The translations under genes were made by a program, and so were the position numbers. Source: Lentzea waywayandensis (GTDB lineage Bacteria > Actinomycetota > Actinomycetes > Mycobacteriales > Pseudonocardiaceae). Taken from it: a DNA stretch of 64,000 bases. Below, one piece after another: positions 37,861 through 46,823 of the stretch; the first letter of the stretch is position 1, and every line of letters starts with the position of its first letter. The stretch spans positions 1-64,000 of the forward strand of contig NZ_FOYL01000004.1 of NCBI RefSeq assembly GCF_900115955.1, written 5' to 3'. The notes under the pieces were generated by a model, which worked only from the letters and a program-made list of their open reading frames with translations, was not told the DNA's origin and searched no databases.

Positions 37861-38765
37861 TCGCGCTCCCAGAGATCCGTTCGGCCGCGACGGTCATCGC
37901 CCCGCACGTGGTGCGCACGCCGTTGCTGCCGTTCGGTCCTGGCTGGCTCAAGCCGGAGAACCTCCAGCCGATCGGCGCGTTCAAACTCCGGGGCGCGCTG
38001 AACGCGTTGGCACGCCTGGAGAACCGCGCCAACGGCGTAGTGGCCTACTCCAGTGGCAACCACGCGCAGGCCGTGGCGTTCGCGGCACGCCTGCACGGCG
38101 TTCCGGCCGCGATCGTGATGCCGGACAACACCCCGGCGGTCAAGATCGAGGCCACGAAGGCGTTGGGGGCCGAGGTCTTCATCGTCGGCATCACCGAACG
38201 CGTCGAGCGCGCGGAGGCCCTGGTCGCCGAACGCGGCGCGGCGCTGATCCCGCCGTTCGACCACCCCGACGTGATCGCCGGCCAGGGCACGATCGGCCTG
38301 GAGATCCTCGACGACCTGCCGGGCGTCGAGGCCGTCGTGGTGCCCATGTCCGGCGGCGGGCTGATCTCCGGCGTGGCCACGGCGGTCAAGTCGCTGCGCC
38401 CGGACGTCCGCGTGATCGGCGCGGAACCCGAGCTGGCCGCCGACATCGCGGAATCGCTCAGAACGGGCGAACTGGTGCGCTGGGACCCGCTGAAACGGGC
38501 TCAGACGGCCGCTGACGCGTTGAGGGACGAGCCCTCGGAACTCACCTGGGCCCACATCCGCGAGTACGTGGACGACGTGATCACGGTGTCGGAAGACGAG
38601 ATCCTCGCCGCGGTGGCCGGCCTGGCCCGCCGGGCGCGACTGATCGCGGAGCCGAGCGGTGCCGTCGCGGTGGCGGCCCAGGAGAAGATCGGTGGGACGG
38701 GCGTCGCGGTGGTCTCCGGCGGCAACGTGGACCCGGCGCTGCTGGCGAGCCTGCTGGCGCGCTGA
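37857..38765 (+). CDS. Threonine/serine dehydratase-like PLP enzyme, copy 2 (tandem paralogue)
   Basis: The 302-residue product is closely similar to copy 1 along its whole length: PIGAFKLRGALNAL, YSSGNHAQAVAFAARLHGVPAAIVMPDNTP, VVPMSGGGLISGVATAVKSL, and identical runs such as PPFDHPDVIAGQGTIGLEI and LTWAHIREYVDDV. All PLP motifs are intact. It starts inside copy 1's stop codon, so the two are co-translated. This is a tandem duplication that keeps both copies functional; they may form hetero-oligomers or differ in substrate. Confidence 0.88.
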   Translation: MIALPEIRSAATVIAPHVVRTPLLPFGPGWLKPENLQPIGAFKLRGALNALARLENRANGVVAYSSGNHAQAVAFAARLHGVPAAIVMPDNTPAVKIEATKALGAEVFIVGITERVERAEALVAERGAALIPPFDHPDVIAGQGTIGLEILDDLPGVEAVVVPMSGGGLISGVATAVKSLRPDVRVIGAEPELAADIAESLRTGELVRWDPLKRAQTAADALRDEPSELTWAHIREYVDDVITVSEDEILAAVAGLARRARLIAEPSGAVAVAAQEKIGGTGVAVVSGGNVDPALLASLLAR

Positions 38766-38768
38766 GCG

Positions 38769-40229
38769 CTACCGGTGCGCCTTCTCTCCACCGGACCGGA
38801 TGTGCGTCGGCGGCCCCTCCACCCCGCAGTGCAGGCAGTCCCCCGGATGCGGGGCCTCCTGCTGCTCCGGAGCCGCGGCCAGCACCCCGTTGTCCACACC
38901 GATCGCCAGGACGCCGCCGATGATCGCCGCCGCCGCGCACAGGACCAGCGCCATCTGGAACCCGTCGGTCATGACCACCGGGTTCGTGTAGTCCTCGCCC
39001 ATCAGGCCGACCGCCGCGGGCAGCACGGCCATCGCGAGCAGGCTGCCGGTGCGGGCCACGGCGTTGTTCACGCCGGACGCGACACCCGCGTGGTGATCGG
39101 GCGCCGAGGCCAGCACGGTCGCCGTCACCGGGGCGACCACGATCGCGAGGCCGACGCCGAACAGCACCACCCCGGGCAGCACACCGGTGACGTACGAAGC
39201 TCCGGGAACGGCGTTGCGCAGCAGCAACATGCCCAGGCCGACCAGGATCGGGCCGACGATCAACTGCAACCGGGGCCCGTAGCGCTGGGCGATCCGGCCG
39301 GACGTCGAGGACGCCAGCAGCATGATGATCGTGAGCGGCACGCTGGCCAGGCCGGACGCCGTCGGCGAATATCCGAGCGAGATCTGCAGTTGCAGCACGA
39401 GCAGCACCATCACGCCGCCGAGTGCCGCGTAGACCAGGAACGTCAGCACGTTGGAGACCAGGAACGTCCGGTTGCGGAACAGCTCCGGCGGCACCAACGG
39501 GTCCGCGGACCGCTTCTGCACCACACCGAACGCGATCATCGCGGCCACACCCGCGGCCGCCAGCACGTACGACTGCTCGACGAGCCCGCCCGTCAGCAAC
39601 GCCAGCCCGACGGCGCCGACCAGCGCGGACAGGTAGTTCGGGTGCCCGGCCGACTCGTCGCGCGACTCCGGCACGAACCGCAGCGCGAGGAACACGCAGA
39701 GCGCGGCCACCGGCAGGTTCACCAGGAACGCGAGCCGCCACGACCAGGCCTGCACCAGCAACCCGCCGACGAGCGGCCCGACGGCGGTCGCCACACCGGA
39801 CAGCCCGGACCACGCGCCGATCGCGCGGGAGCGGTCCTCCCGGTTGAACGACGACTGGAGGATCGCCAGCGCGCCCGGCGTCAGCAACGCCGCGCCCACG
39901 CCCTGCAACACCCGTGCCGCGACCAGCACCGGAACGCTCCACGCGGCACCGCACAGCAGCGAAGCGATGCCGAACCAGATCACGCCGATCACGTAGACCC
40001 GGCGCCGCCCGAACCTGTCGCCCAGGGACCCGGCGATCAGGATCAGCGAGGCCAGCGCGAGCAGGTACCCGTTCAGGATCCACTGGAGATCCGTGACCGA
40101 CGCGCTGAACTCCGCGCCGATCCGGGGCAACGCCACGTTGACGATGGTCCCGTCGAGCATGGCCATGCCCGAGCCGAGGATCGTCGTCGTCAGCACCCAA
40201 CGTGCCCGTGGCGTGCCCCAGGCGATCAA
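38769..40229 (-). CDS. MFS drug-efflux transporter, DHA2 (14-TM) family
   Basis: The 486-residue protein has about 14 membrane helices. Motifs are typical of DHA2 antiporters: motif C-like region [23 protein letters not shown] in the first helix and [16 protein letters not shown] (motif A) between helices 2 and 3. The C-terminal tail ([24 protein letters not shown]) is soluble and contains CLHC. The TTG start overlaps the dasR stop (TTGA), so it appears co-translated with dasR. An exporter in an operon with the GlcNAc regulator is unusual. Confidence 0.87.
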   Translation of the reverse strand: MIAWGTPRARWVLTTTILGSGMAMLDGTIVNVALPRIGAEFSASVTDLQWILNGYLLALASLILIAGSLGDRFGRRRVYVIGVIWFGIASLLCGAAWSVPVLVAARVLQGVGAALLTPGALAILQSSFNREDRSRAIGAWSGLSGVATAVGPLVGGLLVQAWSWRLAFLVNLPVAALCVFLALRFVPESRDESAGHPNYLSALVGAVGLALLTGGLVEQSYVLAAAGVAAMIAFGVVQKRSADPLVPPELFRNRTFLVSNVLTFLVYAALGGVMVLLVLQLQISLGYSPTASGLASVPLTIIMLLASSTSGRIAQRYGPRLQLIVGPILVGLGMLLLRNAVPGASYVTGVLPGVVLFGVGLAIVVAPVTATVLASAPDHHAGVASGVNNAVARTGSLLAMAVLPAAVGLMGEDYTNPVVMTDGFQMALVLCAAAAIIGGVLAIGVDNGVLAAAPEQQEAPHPGDCLHCGVEGPPTHIRSGGEKAHR

Positions 40230-40981
40230 GACGGCCTGTTCAGCGTGGCGACGAACTTGTAGCGGTCACCGCGGTAGACCGATCGGACCCACTCGATCGG
40301 ATTGCCCTCGGTGTCGAACGAGTGCCGCGACAGCAGCAGCATCGGCAGGCCGATGTCGGCGCCGAGCAGCTCTGCCTCTTCAGGCGACGCGAGTGCGGTC
40401 TCGATCGTCTCCTCGGCGTGTCCCATCTCGACACCGAACCGCTCGGACAGCACCTGGTACAGCGAGGCGCCGGGCGCCAGGTACCGGCGCAGCCCGCGGA
40501 AGCGGCCCAGCGCGAGGTGCGTCGTCTCGATCGCCATCGGCTCGTTGTCGGCGAGCCGCAGGCGGTGCAGACGCAGGACCTTCGCTCCCGGACGCACGCC
40601 CAGATACCGGGCGAGCTCCGCCTCGGCCGGCATCTCCGAAGCCTCGATCAGCTTCGACGACGGCACGCGTCCCTGGGCCCGCATGTCCTCTGTGTACGAA
40701 GACAGCTGCAACCTCTGGGCGACTTTGGGTTCCGCCGCAAAGGTGCCCTTGCCCTGCACACGGAGCAAGCGGCCTTCCACCGTCAGCTCGGCAAGCGCCT
40801 GGCGAACGGTCGTCCTGGAGACGTCGAACTCCGCGGCCAGCGACCGTTCCGTGGGGATCGGCGAACCGGGCGGCAACGCCCTCAACAGGTCGAGCAGGTG
40901 CCGCTTGAGACCCCAGTACTTGGGTTCGCGTTGCGCCCGCGTCCTGGCGTCCACGCCTGATGCAGGCGTCGTCTCCAGCAT
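40226..40981 (-). CDS. dasR: GntR/HutC-family regulator DasR
   Basis: DasR is the master regulator of chitin/GlcNAc use in Streptomyces, released from DNA by glucosamine-6-phosphate. The 251-residue protein has the GntR winged helix ([39 protein letters not shown], about 42-80) and a UTRA effector domain. Segments such as [66 protein letters not shown] and [16 protein letters not shown] match Streptomyces DasR closely. ATG at 40981 has GAGGAGG in front. It is divergent from dasA and overlaps the MFS gene. Confidence 0.93.
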   Translation of the reverse strand: MLETTPASGVDARTRAQREPKYWGLKRHLLDLLRALPPGSPIPTERSLAAEFDVSRTTVRQALAELTVEGRLLRVQGKGTFAAEPKVAQRLQLSSYTEDMRAQGRVPSSKLIEASEMPAEAELARYLGVRPGAKVLRLHRLRLADNEPMAIETTHLALGRFRGLRRYLAPGASLYQVLSERFGVEMGHAEETIETALASPEEAELLGADIGLPMLLLSRHSFDTEGNPIEWVRSVYRGDRYKFVATLNRPS

Positions 40982-41143
40982 GGCCTCCTCCTCGCACTCC
41001 ATGTCAAGCATCACAAGGATGCCTTGTCCGTGTCGATTCGTGCGTCCGAACCCCCGACATCCGCCCCGAAATTCGTCCGATGACTTCGCAACGTCTTGGC
41101 AACGCGCTTGACAGACGCGGTGACGCAGCACACGCTGTTCCGC

Positions 41144-41159
41144 ATTGGTCTACACCACT
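41144..41159. promoter_or_regulatory. Predicted DasR operator (dre) upstream of dasA
   Basis: ATTGGTCTACACCACT matches 14 of 16 dre consensus positions and is very like the Streptomyces dasA dre. It lies 46 bases upstream of the dasA GTG, downstream of TTGACA (41108-41113), so DasR bound here would block the promoter. Confidence 0.85.
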
Positions 41160-41204
41160 TGGACGTTCCGGCCGAGTGCCGGGCTTGGTGAAAGGGCGCG
41201 AACT

Positions 41205-42479
41205 GTGAAGGGCTGGAGAGGACTCGCTGTCGGTGCCGCCGCACTGGCAGTGGCCGTGTCAGGCTGTGGCACGAGCACGAACAGCGGTAGCACCACGGAG
41301 ACCAAAGAGATCACCGTGTGGCTCATGGACGGCTCCGCGCCGACGACCCTGACCGACGCCTTGAACAAGGAGTTCGAGCAGGCGAACGGGATCAAGGTCA
41401 AGTACGAGGTCCAGAAGTGGACCGGCATTCAGGAGAAGCTGACCACGGCGCTGGCCAGCAGCACCCCGCCGGACGTCATCGAGCTCGGCAACACCCAGAC
41501 GGCGAGCTTCGCCGACCAGGGCACGCTGGCCGACCTGACCGCGGACGCCGGTCAGTTCAACGGCGGTGAGTGGCTGGGCGGTCTCAAGGACTCGCTGACG
41601 CTCAACGGCAAGCAGTACGGCGTTCCGTTCTACGCCGCGAACCGCACCGTGATCTACCGCACCGACCTGCTTCAGGCCGCAGGCGTGGCGAAGCCGCCGA
41701 CGTCGCGTGCCGAGTGGATCGACGCGATCAACAAGCTCAAGGCCGCGAACGCGTCCAACCCGGACTTCCAGGCGCTGTACCTGCCGGGTCAGTCCTGGTA
41801 CTTCCTCCTGTCGCTGATCTGGGACGAGGGCGGCGACATCGCCAAGCTCGACAACGGCAAGTGGACGGGCACGCTGGACACGCCGCAGGCCAAGGCCGGC
41901 TTCGAGGCGTACAAGGCCCTCTACGACGCGTCGGCCGCCAAGAAGGTCCCGGCTGACATCGACGAGGCGAAGCCCCAGCAGATGGAGGTCTTCGGCACGG
42001 GCAACGTGGGCATGATGGTCGGCCTCCCGTGGGAGCTCGGCGGCGCCGTGAAGGCGAAGCCGGACCTGGCGGACAAGACCTCGGCGTTCCCGATCCCGTC
42101 CAAGAAGGCCGGTTCGGCCGCGCCGGTGTTCCTCGGTGGCTCGAACCTCGCGATCCCGGCGTCCAGCAAGAACGCCGCGGCCGCGAAGAAGTACCTGGCT
42201 CTGCTGTCCTCCAAGAACTACCAGGACCAGCTCGCCGCGGGCGGCGCTGTCCCCGGTACCTCGAAGGACACCTCGAAGCTCGCCAGCAACGCGATCGGCA
42301 AGGCCATGGCGGACTCGTCCCCCAACGGCAAGGTCACCCCGGTGACGCCGAAGTGGGCGGCCGTCGAGGCGGGCCAGAACCCGCTGAAGGACGCGCTGAC
42401 CGCGTACCTCACCGGTGCCAAGTCGCTGGACCAGGCAACGAAGGACGCGAGCGACGCCATCACCAAGGCCATGGCCTAG
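41205..42479 (+). CDS. dasA: Chitobiose/amino-sugar-binding lipoprotein DasA
   Basis: The 424-residue lipoprotein has a signal peptide ending at AVAVSGC (acylated Cys near residue 21), then EITVWLMDGSAPTTLTDALNKEFEQANGIKVKYEVQKWTGIQEKLTTALASSTPPDVIELGNTQTASFADQGTLADLTADAG, typical of family-1 sugar-binding proteins of the DasA type. The GTG at 41205 is chosen over an upstream frame opening that lies in the promoter/dre region. It is the first gene of dasABC-GH3-SIS; the adjacent dasR and dre site support chitobiose specificity. Confidence 0.92.
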   Translation: MKGWRGLAVGAAALAVAVSGCGTSTNSGSTTETKEITVWLMDGSAPTTLTDALNKEFEQANGIKVKYEVQKWTGIQEKLTTALASSTPPDVIELGNTQTASFADQGTLADLTADAGQFNGGEWLGGLKDSLTLNGKQYGVPFYAANRTVIYRTDLLQAAGVAKPPTSRAEWIDAINKLKAANASNPDFQALYLPGQSWYFLLSLIWDEGGDIAKLDNGKWTGTLDTPQAKAGFEAYKALYDASAAKKVPADIDEAKPQQMEVFGTGNVGMMVGLPWELGGAVKAKPDLADKTSAFPIPSKKAGSAAPVFLGGSNLAIPASSKNAAAAKKYLALLSSKNYQDQLAAGGAVPGTSKDTSKLASNAIGKAMADSSPNGKVTPVTPKWAAVEAGQNPLKDALTAYLTGAKSLDQATKDASDAITKAMA

Positions 42480-42489
42480 CCAAGCTGAG

Positions 42490-43488
42490 ATGACGGCCGT
42501 CAAAACGACCGAAACGGCAGCGCCGGCAGGGGACCTCCCTCCGGCGCTGCCGCCTGCCGCGACGGGTGGGGCGCCCAGGCGCCGCCGCCGGGGCAGTGCC
42601 TTCGACCGGGCGCTGCCCTACCTGCTGCTCGCTCCCGCTCTCATCGCGATCCTCTGGCTGATCGGCTGGCCGGTCGTCTCCGTCTTCGTGACGAGCTTCC
42701 GCCAGCTGAACCTCGGCGAGCTGGTCCGCGGTGAGATCGTGTGGACGGGCATCGACAACTACGTGACTGTCCTTCAGGACGAACGGTTCTGGGACGTCTC
42801 GCTGCGCACCGTCGTGTTCACCATCGCCGTCGTCGGCGCCTCGGTGGGCATGGGCCTCGGGATCGCGCTGCTGATGCGCGTGCTGACGCCGTGGGTGCGG
42901 ATCGCCCTGCAGATCGCGATGCTCTGCGCCTGGGCGATGCCGATCCTCGCGTCCACCACGGTCTACCAGTGGATGTTCGACCAGAACTACGGCATCTTGA
43001 ACAAAACGCTGGTGCAGCTGGGTTTCGACTCGTTCGCCGGCTACTCCTGGTTCTCCTCCGGAACGTCGACGCTGTCCGTCGTCGGCCTGCTGATCATCTG
43101 GCAGGCGATCCCCTTCCTCGCCTTCTCGCTCTACGCAGGGCTCGTCGGCATCCCCCGTGACCTCTACGAGGCGGCGGGCATCGACGGCGCGACGGGCTGG
43201 CAGACGTTCCGCGCGGTGACGTGGCCGGAGATCAAGTCACTGCTGATGATGGTGACGTTCCTGTCGACGTTGTGGGACTTCAAGGTCTTCGCCCAGATCT
43301 GGGTGTTCCGCGAGGGCGGTCCCAGCGGTGAGAGCACGACGCTGCCGGTGCTGCAGTACCTGGAAGGCATCGCGAAGAGCCACTTCGGCGTCGCGGCCGC
43401 GATCTCCGTGCTGATGATGGTCATCCTCGGCCTGATCACGTTCCAGTACCTGCGCAAGCTGCTGCAGACGGAGGAGGGCAAGATCTGA
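42490..43488 (+). CDS. dasB: Sugar ABC permease DasB
   Basis: The 332-residue MalF-type permease has a Pro/Arg-rich cytoplasmic N-terminus (about 45 residues) followed by six helices. The EAA loop DLYEAAGIDGATGWQTFRAVTWPEIKSL is near 222-250. ATG starts 10 bases after the dasA stop; dasC begins within its stop codon. It is a membrane subunit of the dasABC importer, whose ATPase (MsiK) is expected elsewhere. Confidence 0.92.
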   Translation: MTAVKTTETAAPAGDLPPALPPAATGGAPRRRRRGSAFDRALPYLLLAPALIAILWLIGWPVVSVFVTSFRQLNLGELVRGEIVWTGIDNYVTVLQDERFWDVSLRTVVFTIAVVGASVGMGLGIALLMRVLTPWVRIALQIAMLCAWAMPILASTTVYQWMFDQNYGILNKTLVQLGFDSFAGYSWFSSGTSTLSVVGLLIIWQAIPFLAFSLYAGLVGIPRDLYEAAGIDGATGWQTFRAVTWPEIKSLLMMVTFLSTLWDFKVFAQIWVFREGGPSGESTTLPVLQYLEGIAKSHFGVAAAISVLMMVILGLITFQYLRKLLQTEEGKI

Positions 43489-44306
43489 TGCTCAAGAAGT
43501 CTGCGGCGAACGTCGCGGGCCTCGTGCTCGCGTTGTTCTTCATCTTCCCGACGTACTGGATGGTCACGTCGGCGATGAAGCCCAAGGGAACGACGATCAC
43601 GTCGGACTACGACCTGATCCCGTTCTCGGTGACACTCACGAACTTCATCACGGCGTGGACCAAGCCCGGATTCCTGTCCTCGCTCGGCAACAGCCTCCTG
43701 GTGACGCTGACGGCGGTCGTCGCCGCGATCGTCATCGGCATCACCGCCGCGGTCGCCATGTCGCGCTTCGCGTTCCGCGGCCGCAAGAGCTTCGTGCTGC
43801 TGATGCTGGTCGCGCAGATGGCGCCGTTCGAGGCGTTGCTGATCCCGATGTTCCTGATGATGCGGGACCTCGGGCTCTACGAGCACCTCTCGTCGCTGAT
43901 CCTCGTGTACTTCGCGGTGACGCTGCCGTTCTGCGCGTGGACGTTGCGCGGGTTCGTCAACGGCATCCCCGCGGAGCTCGAAGAGGCCGCGATGGTCGAC
44001 GGCTGCGGCCGTTGGGGTGCGTTCCAGAAGGTCACTTTGCCTTTGCTGGGACCGGGTCTCGTCGCGACGTCGGTGTTCGCGTTCATCACCGCGTGGAACG
44101 AGTTCCTGTTCGCCAAGGTGCTGATCCGCAGCCAGGACAGCGAGACGCTGCCCGTGTGGCTGTCCGGTTTCCAGACCGCGTTCGGCACCGACTGGGGTGG
44201 CGCGATGGCCGCGTCCGTCCTGTTCACCGTGCCCGCGCTGGTGTTCTTCCTGATCGTGCAACGCAAGATGGTCGCCGGCGTCACCGCCGGTGCTGTGAAG
44301 GGATGA
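43488..44306 (+). CDS. dasC: Sugar ABC permease DasC
   Basis: The 272-residue MalG-type permease begins MLKKSAANVAGLVLALFFIFPTYWMVTSAMKP and has the EAA loop ELEEAAMVDGCGRWGAFQKVTLPLLGPG near 164-191. ATG overlaps the dasB stop by one base (TGATG). It completes the import channel with DasB. The GH3 gene follows three bases after the stop. Confidence 0.92.
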   Translation: MLKKSAANVAGLVLALFFIFPTYWMVTSAMKPKGTTITSDYDLIPFSVTLTNFITAWTKPGFLSSLGNSLLVTLTAVVAAIVIGITAAVAMSRFAFRGRKSFVLLMLVAQMAPFEALLIPMFLMMRDLGLYEHLSSLILVYFAVTLPFCAWTLRGFVNGIPAELEEAAMVDGCGRWGAFQKVTLPLLGPGLVATSVFAFITAWNEFLFAKVLIRSQDSETLPVWLSGFQTAFGTDWGGAMAASVLFTVPALVFFLIVQRKMVAGVTAGAVKG

Positions 44307-44309
44307 CGC

Positions 44310-45728
44310 GTGGATCAGTTGGCCGCTGCCGTTCTGCTTCCCGGTTTCCACGGAACGACCGCCCCCGACTGGTTGCTGCGGCGGGTCGCTGACGGTCTCG
44401 GCGGCGTTGTGCTCTTCGGGCGCAACGTCGTCGACGACGCCCAGGTGACCGAGCTCTGCGGCGAACTGCGTTCGGTGCGCCCGGACGTGGTGATCGGCAT
44501 CGACGAGGAGGGCGGCGACGTCACGCGTCTCGACGCGGGCCGCGGCTCCGAGGTGCCGGGCAACCACGCGCTGGGTGCGGCGGACGATCTCGACCTCACG
44601 CGCTCGGTGGCCGCGTCCATCGGCGCGCGGCTGGCGAAGTGCGGGATCTCGCTGAACCTCGCGCCGTCCGCGGATCTGGTGCTGACGCTGGACGACCCGA
44701 TCATCGGCGTCCGCGCGTTCGGCTCGGACCCGGTGCTCGCCGCACGGCACGTCGCCGCGTGGGTCGAGGGTCTTCAGACCATGGGCGTTGCAGCCTGCGC
44801 CAAGCACTTCCCCGGCCACGGAGCGTCCACTGAGGACTCTCACGAGCAGCTTCCCGTGCTGCCCCGAACCGAGGAACAGCTGCGCGCCGTCGAGCTCGTG
44901 CCGTTCCAGGCGGCCGTGCACGCGGGCGTCCGCTCGATCATGACCGGCCACCTGGTGATCCCCGAGTGGGGCCCGGCGCCGGTGACGCTGAACAAGCACG
45001 CCATCGACCTGCTGCGCACCGAGCTCGGGTTCACCGGCGCGGTGATCACCGACGGCCTGGACATGAAGGCGGTCGGCGGCGACCTCGCCGTGGGTGCCGT
45101 CCGAGCCCTGGCCGCTGGCGTGGACTCGTTGTGCCTGGGCGGCGTGGCCCTGGACGACGACGACCTCCAGTGGCTGATCGACTCGATCGTCGCGGCGGTC
45201 AAGAGCGGTGAGCTGACGGAAGAACGCCTCACCCAGGCCGCGGCGCGGTCGTTGGCCCTGGGCCAGCCCCCGACGACCATCGACGCCCACGACGCCGAGA
45301 TCGGTCTCATCGCCGCTCGGCGCGCTGTCGAGGTGCGTGGCCGGGTCGAGGTCGGGTCGAACCCGGTCGTCGTGGACCTGGTCGTGGACTCGTCGATCGC
45401 GGTCGGCGACGTCCCGTGGGGCCTCGGTCCCTACCTGCGCGAGGTGCTGCCGGGCGCGGAAGTGATCGCCGCCCGCGACATCTCCGCCGACGAAGTTGCG
45501 AAAACCGCAGGTGACCGCACGATTGTGGTCGTGACCCGCGACGCTCATCGGCACACCGGCGCTCGACAACTGGTAACAAACTTAACTAATCTGGGCAAGG
45601 ACGTGGTGCACGTGGAAACCGGCGTGCCTGGTCCAGACCTGGGCAGCGTCGCCCGCATCGACACCCACGGCGGTTCTCGGGTGAGCCTCCGAGCCGCGGC
45701 CGAGCTGATCCTGAAAGGCACGACATGA
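44310..45728 (+). CDS. Glycoside hydrolase family 3 beta-N-acetylglucosaminidase (NagZ-like)
   Basis: The 472-residue cytoplasmic protein has the GH3 catalytic barrel with VIGIDEEGGDVTRL, the NagZ-type loop KHFPGHGASTEDSHEQLPVL (the His-Asp acid/base dyad) near 170-189 and the nucleophile Asp in ITDGLDMKAV. A C-terminal domain of about 130 residues follows (from VEVRGRVEV). It could hydrolyse imported chitobiose to GlcNAc, or act as a phosphorylase like some actinobacterial GH3 enzymes. GTG follows AAGGGATGACGC. It overlaps the SIS gene by four bases. Confidence 0.9.
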   Translation: MDQLAAAVLLPGFHGTTAPDWLLRRVADGLGGVVLFGRNVVDDAQVTELCGELRSVRPDVVIGIDEEGGDVTRLDAGRGSEVPGNHALGAADDLDLTRSVAASIGARLAKCGISLNLAPSADLVLTLDDPIIGVRAFGSDPVLAARHVAAWVEGLQTMGVAACAKHFPGHGASTEDSHEQLPVLPRTEEQLRAVELVPFQAAVHAGVRSIMTGHLVIPEWGPAPVTLNKHAIDLLRTELGFTGAVITDGLDMKAVGGDLAVGAVRALAAGVDSLCLGGVALDDDDLQWLIDSIVAAVKSGELTEERLTQAAARSLALGQPPTTIDAHDAEIGLIAARRAVEVRGRVEVGSNPVVVDLVVDSSIAVGDVPWGLGPYLREVLPGAEVIAARDISADEVAKTAGDRTIVVVTRDAHRHTGARQLVTNLTNLGKDVVHVETGVPGPDLGSVARIDTHGGSRVSLRAAAELILKGTT

Positions 45729-46768
45729 CCACGCCCCAGCCAGGCCAGCACATGGCAGCGGAGATCGCCGAGCAACCGTCGATCTTCTCGTCCCTCTACG
45801 CGGCCCGGTCGACGATCGCCGAGGTCGCCGCCGTCATCCGCGAACGCGCACCGCGCTTCGTCCTCTTCGCCGCTCGCGGTTCCAGCGACCACGCCGCGAT
45901 CTACGCGAAGTACCTGACCGAGATCCTGCTGGAACTCCCCGCGGGCCTGGTCTCGGCGTCGACCACGACGTTGTACGGCGCCGAGCCGGACCTCCGCGAC
46001 GTCCTGCTGGTGACGGTCTCGCAGTCCGGTGGCTCCCCCGACCTGCTGGAGGTCACCGCCTCCTACCGCAGGCGCGGCGCCCTGACTGTGGCCGTGACCA
46101 ACACCGCGTCCTCACCCCTGAACGCGGCCGCCGAGCTCTCGGTGGACGTCTCCGCAGGCGTGGAGCACGCGGTGGCCGCCACCAAGACCTACTCGGCCAC
46201 GTTGCTCGCCCTCTACCTGCTGATCGACGCCATCCGGGGCGGCAACGGCGAGGCCGCGGCCAACCTGGGCGAGCTGGCCCAGGTGACGCTGGACCAGTCG
46301 GCGCCGACCGTGGACGAGGCCGTCCGCCGCTACCGGTTCGTGGAGCGGGTCCTCACCACCGGCCGCGGCTACTCCTACGCGACGGCGTTGGAAGCCTCGT
46401 TGAAGCTGGCGGAGACGTCGTACCTGGCGGCCCGCGCCTACAGCGGCGCCGACCTCCTGCACGGCCCCGTCGCGGCCGTGGACGGCGAAACCGCGGTCCT
46501 GGCCATCACCTCGCTGGGCAAGGGCGGCGACTCGCTGCGCGACGCCCTCGACGTGGTGCACCAGCGCGGCGCGGACGTCGTGGCCGTCGGCTCCGCGTCG
46601 GAGAAGGTCGGGGCGACCCTGTCCATCGCCATCCCCGAGACGCCGGAGGAAGTGGCGCCGGTGCTGGAGATCCTCCCCGTGCAGCGTCTGGCCTACGGTC
46701 TCGCGCTCGCCCGCGGCGGCGACCCGGACAGCCCGCGAGGCCTGAACAAGGTGACCCGCACCCTTTAG
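45725..46768 (+). CDS. SIS-domain aminosugar isomerase/deaminase (NagB-II/GlmS-C-like)
   Basis: The 347-residue protein has two SIS domains, as in the isomerase half of GlmS: FAARGSSDHAAIYAKYLTE, VTVSQSGGSPDLLEV and AGVEHAVAATKTYSATLLALYLL in the first, and RGYSYATALEASLKLAETSYLAARAYSGADLLHGPVAAV in the second. It lacks the glutaminase domain, so it fits a glucosamine-6-phosphate deaminase (NagB-II) or related AgaS-type enzyme. In the operon it would produce fructose-6-phosphate and ammonia, the last step of GlcNAc use. Last gene before the terminator. Confidence 0.87.
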   Translation: MTTPQPGQHMAAEIAEQPSIFSSLYAARSTIAEVAAVIRERAPRFVLFAARGSSDHAAIYAKYLTEILLELPAGLVSASTTTLYGAEPDLRDVLLVTVSQSGGSPDLLEVTASYRRRGALTVAVTNTASSPLNAAAELSVDVSAGVEHAVAATKTYSATLLALYLLIDAIRGGNGEAAANLGELAQVTLDQSAPTVDEAVRRYRFVERVLTTGRGYSYATALEASLKLAETSYLAARAYSGADLLHGPVAAVDGETAVLAITSLGKGGDSLRDALDVVHQRGADVVAVGSASEKVGATLSIAIPETPEEVAPVLEILPVQRLAYGLALARGGDPDSPRGLNKVTRTL

Positions 46769-46770
46769 TC

Positions 46771-46821
46771 CCAACGAAAACGGGCCCCTGCTCACGGTGA
46801 GCGGGGGCCCGTTTTCGTTGG
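46771..46821. terminator. Strong bidirectional terminator between the das operon and nagA
   Basis: A 25-bp stem with one mismatch (CCAACGAAAACGGGCCCCTG... and its complement) lies between the convergent SIS and nagA genes, which end on either side. A run of four T follows the GC-rich core in each direction, so it works both ways. Confidence 0.9.
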
Positions 46822-46823
46822 TG

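Noticed and set aside
36931..38765. Tandem dehydratases considered as an assembly duplication
   Set aside because: The copies differ at many positions throughout, so they are true diverged paralogues.
43164..45569. Long minus-strand frame opposite dasC and the GH3 gene
   Set aside because: Antisense shadow rich in Arg/His/Gln; the plus-strand genes have full catalytic and EAA motifs.
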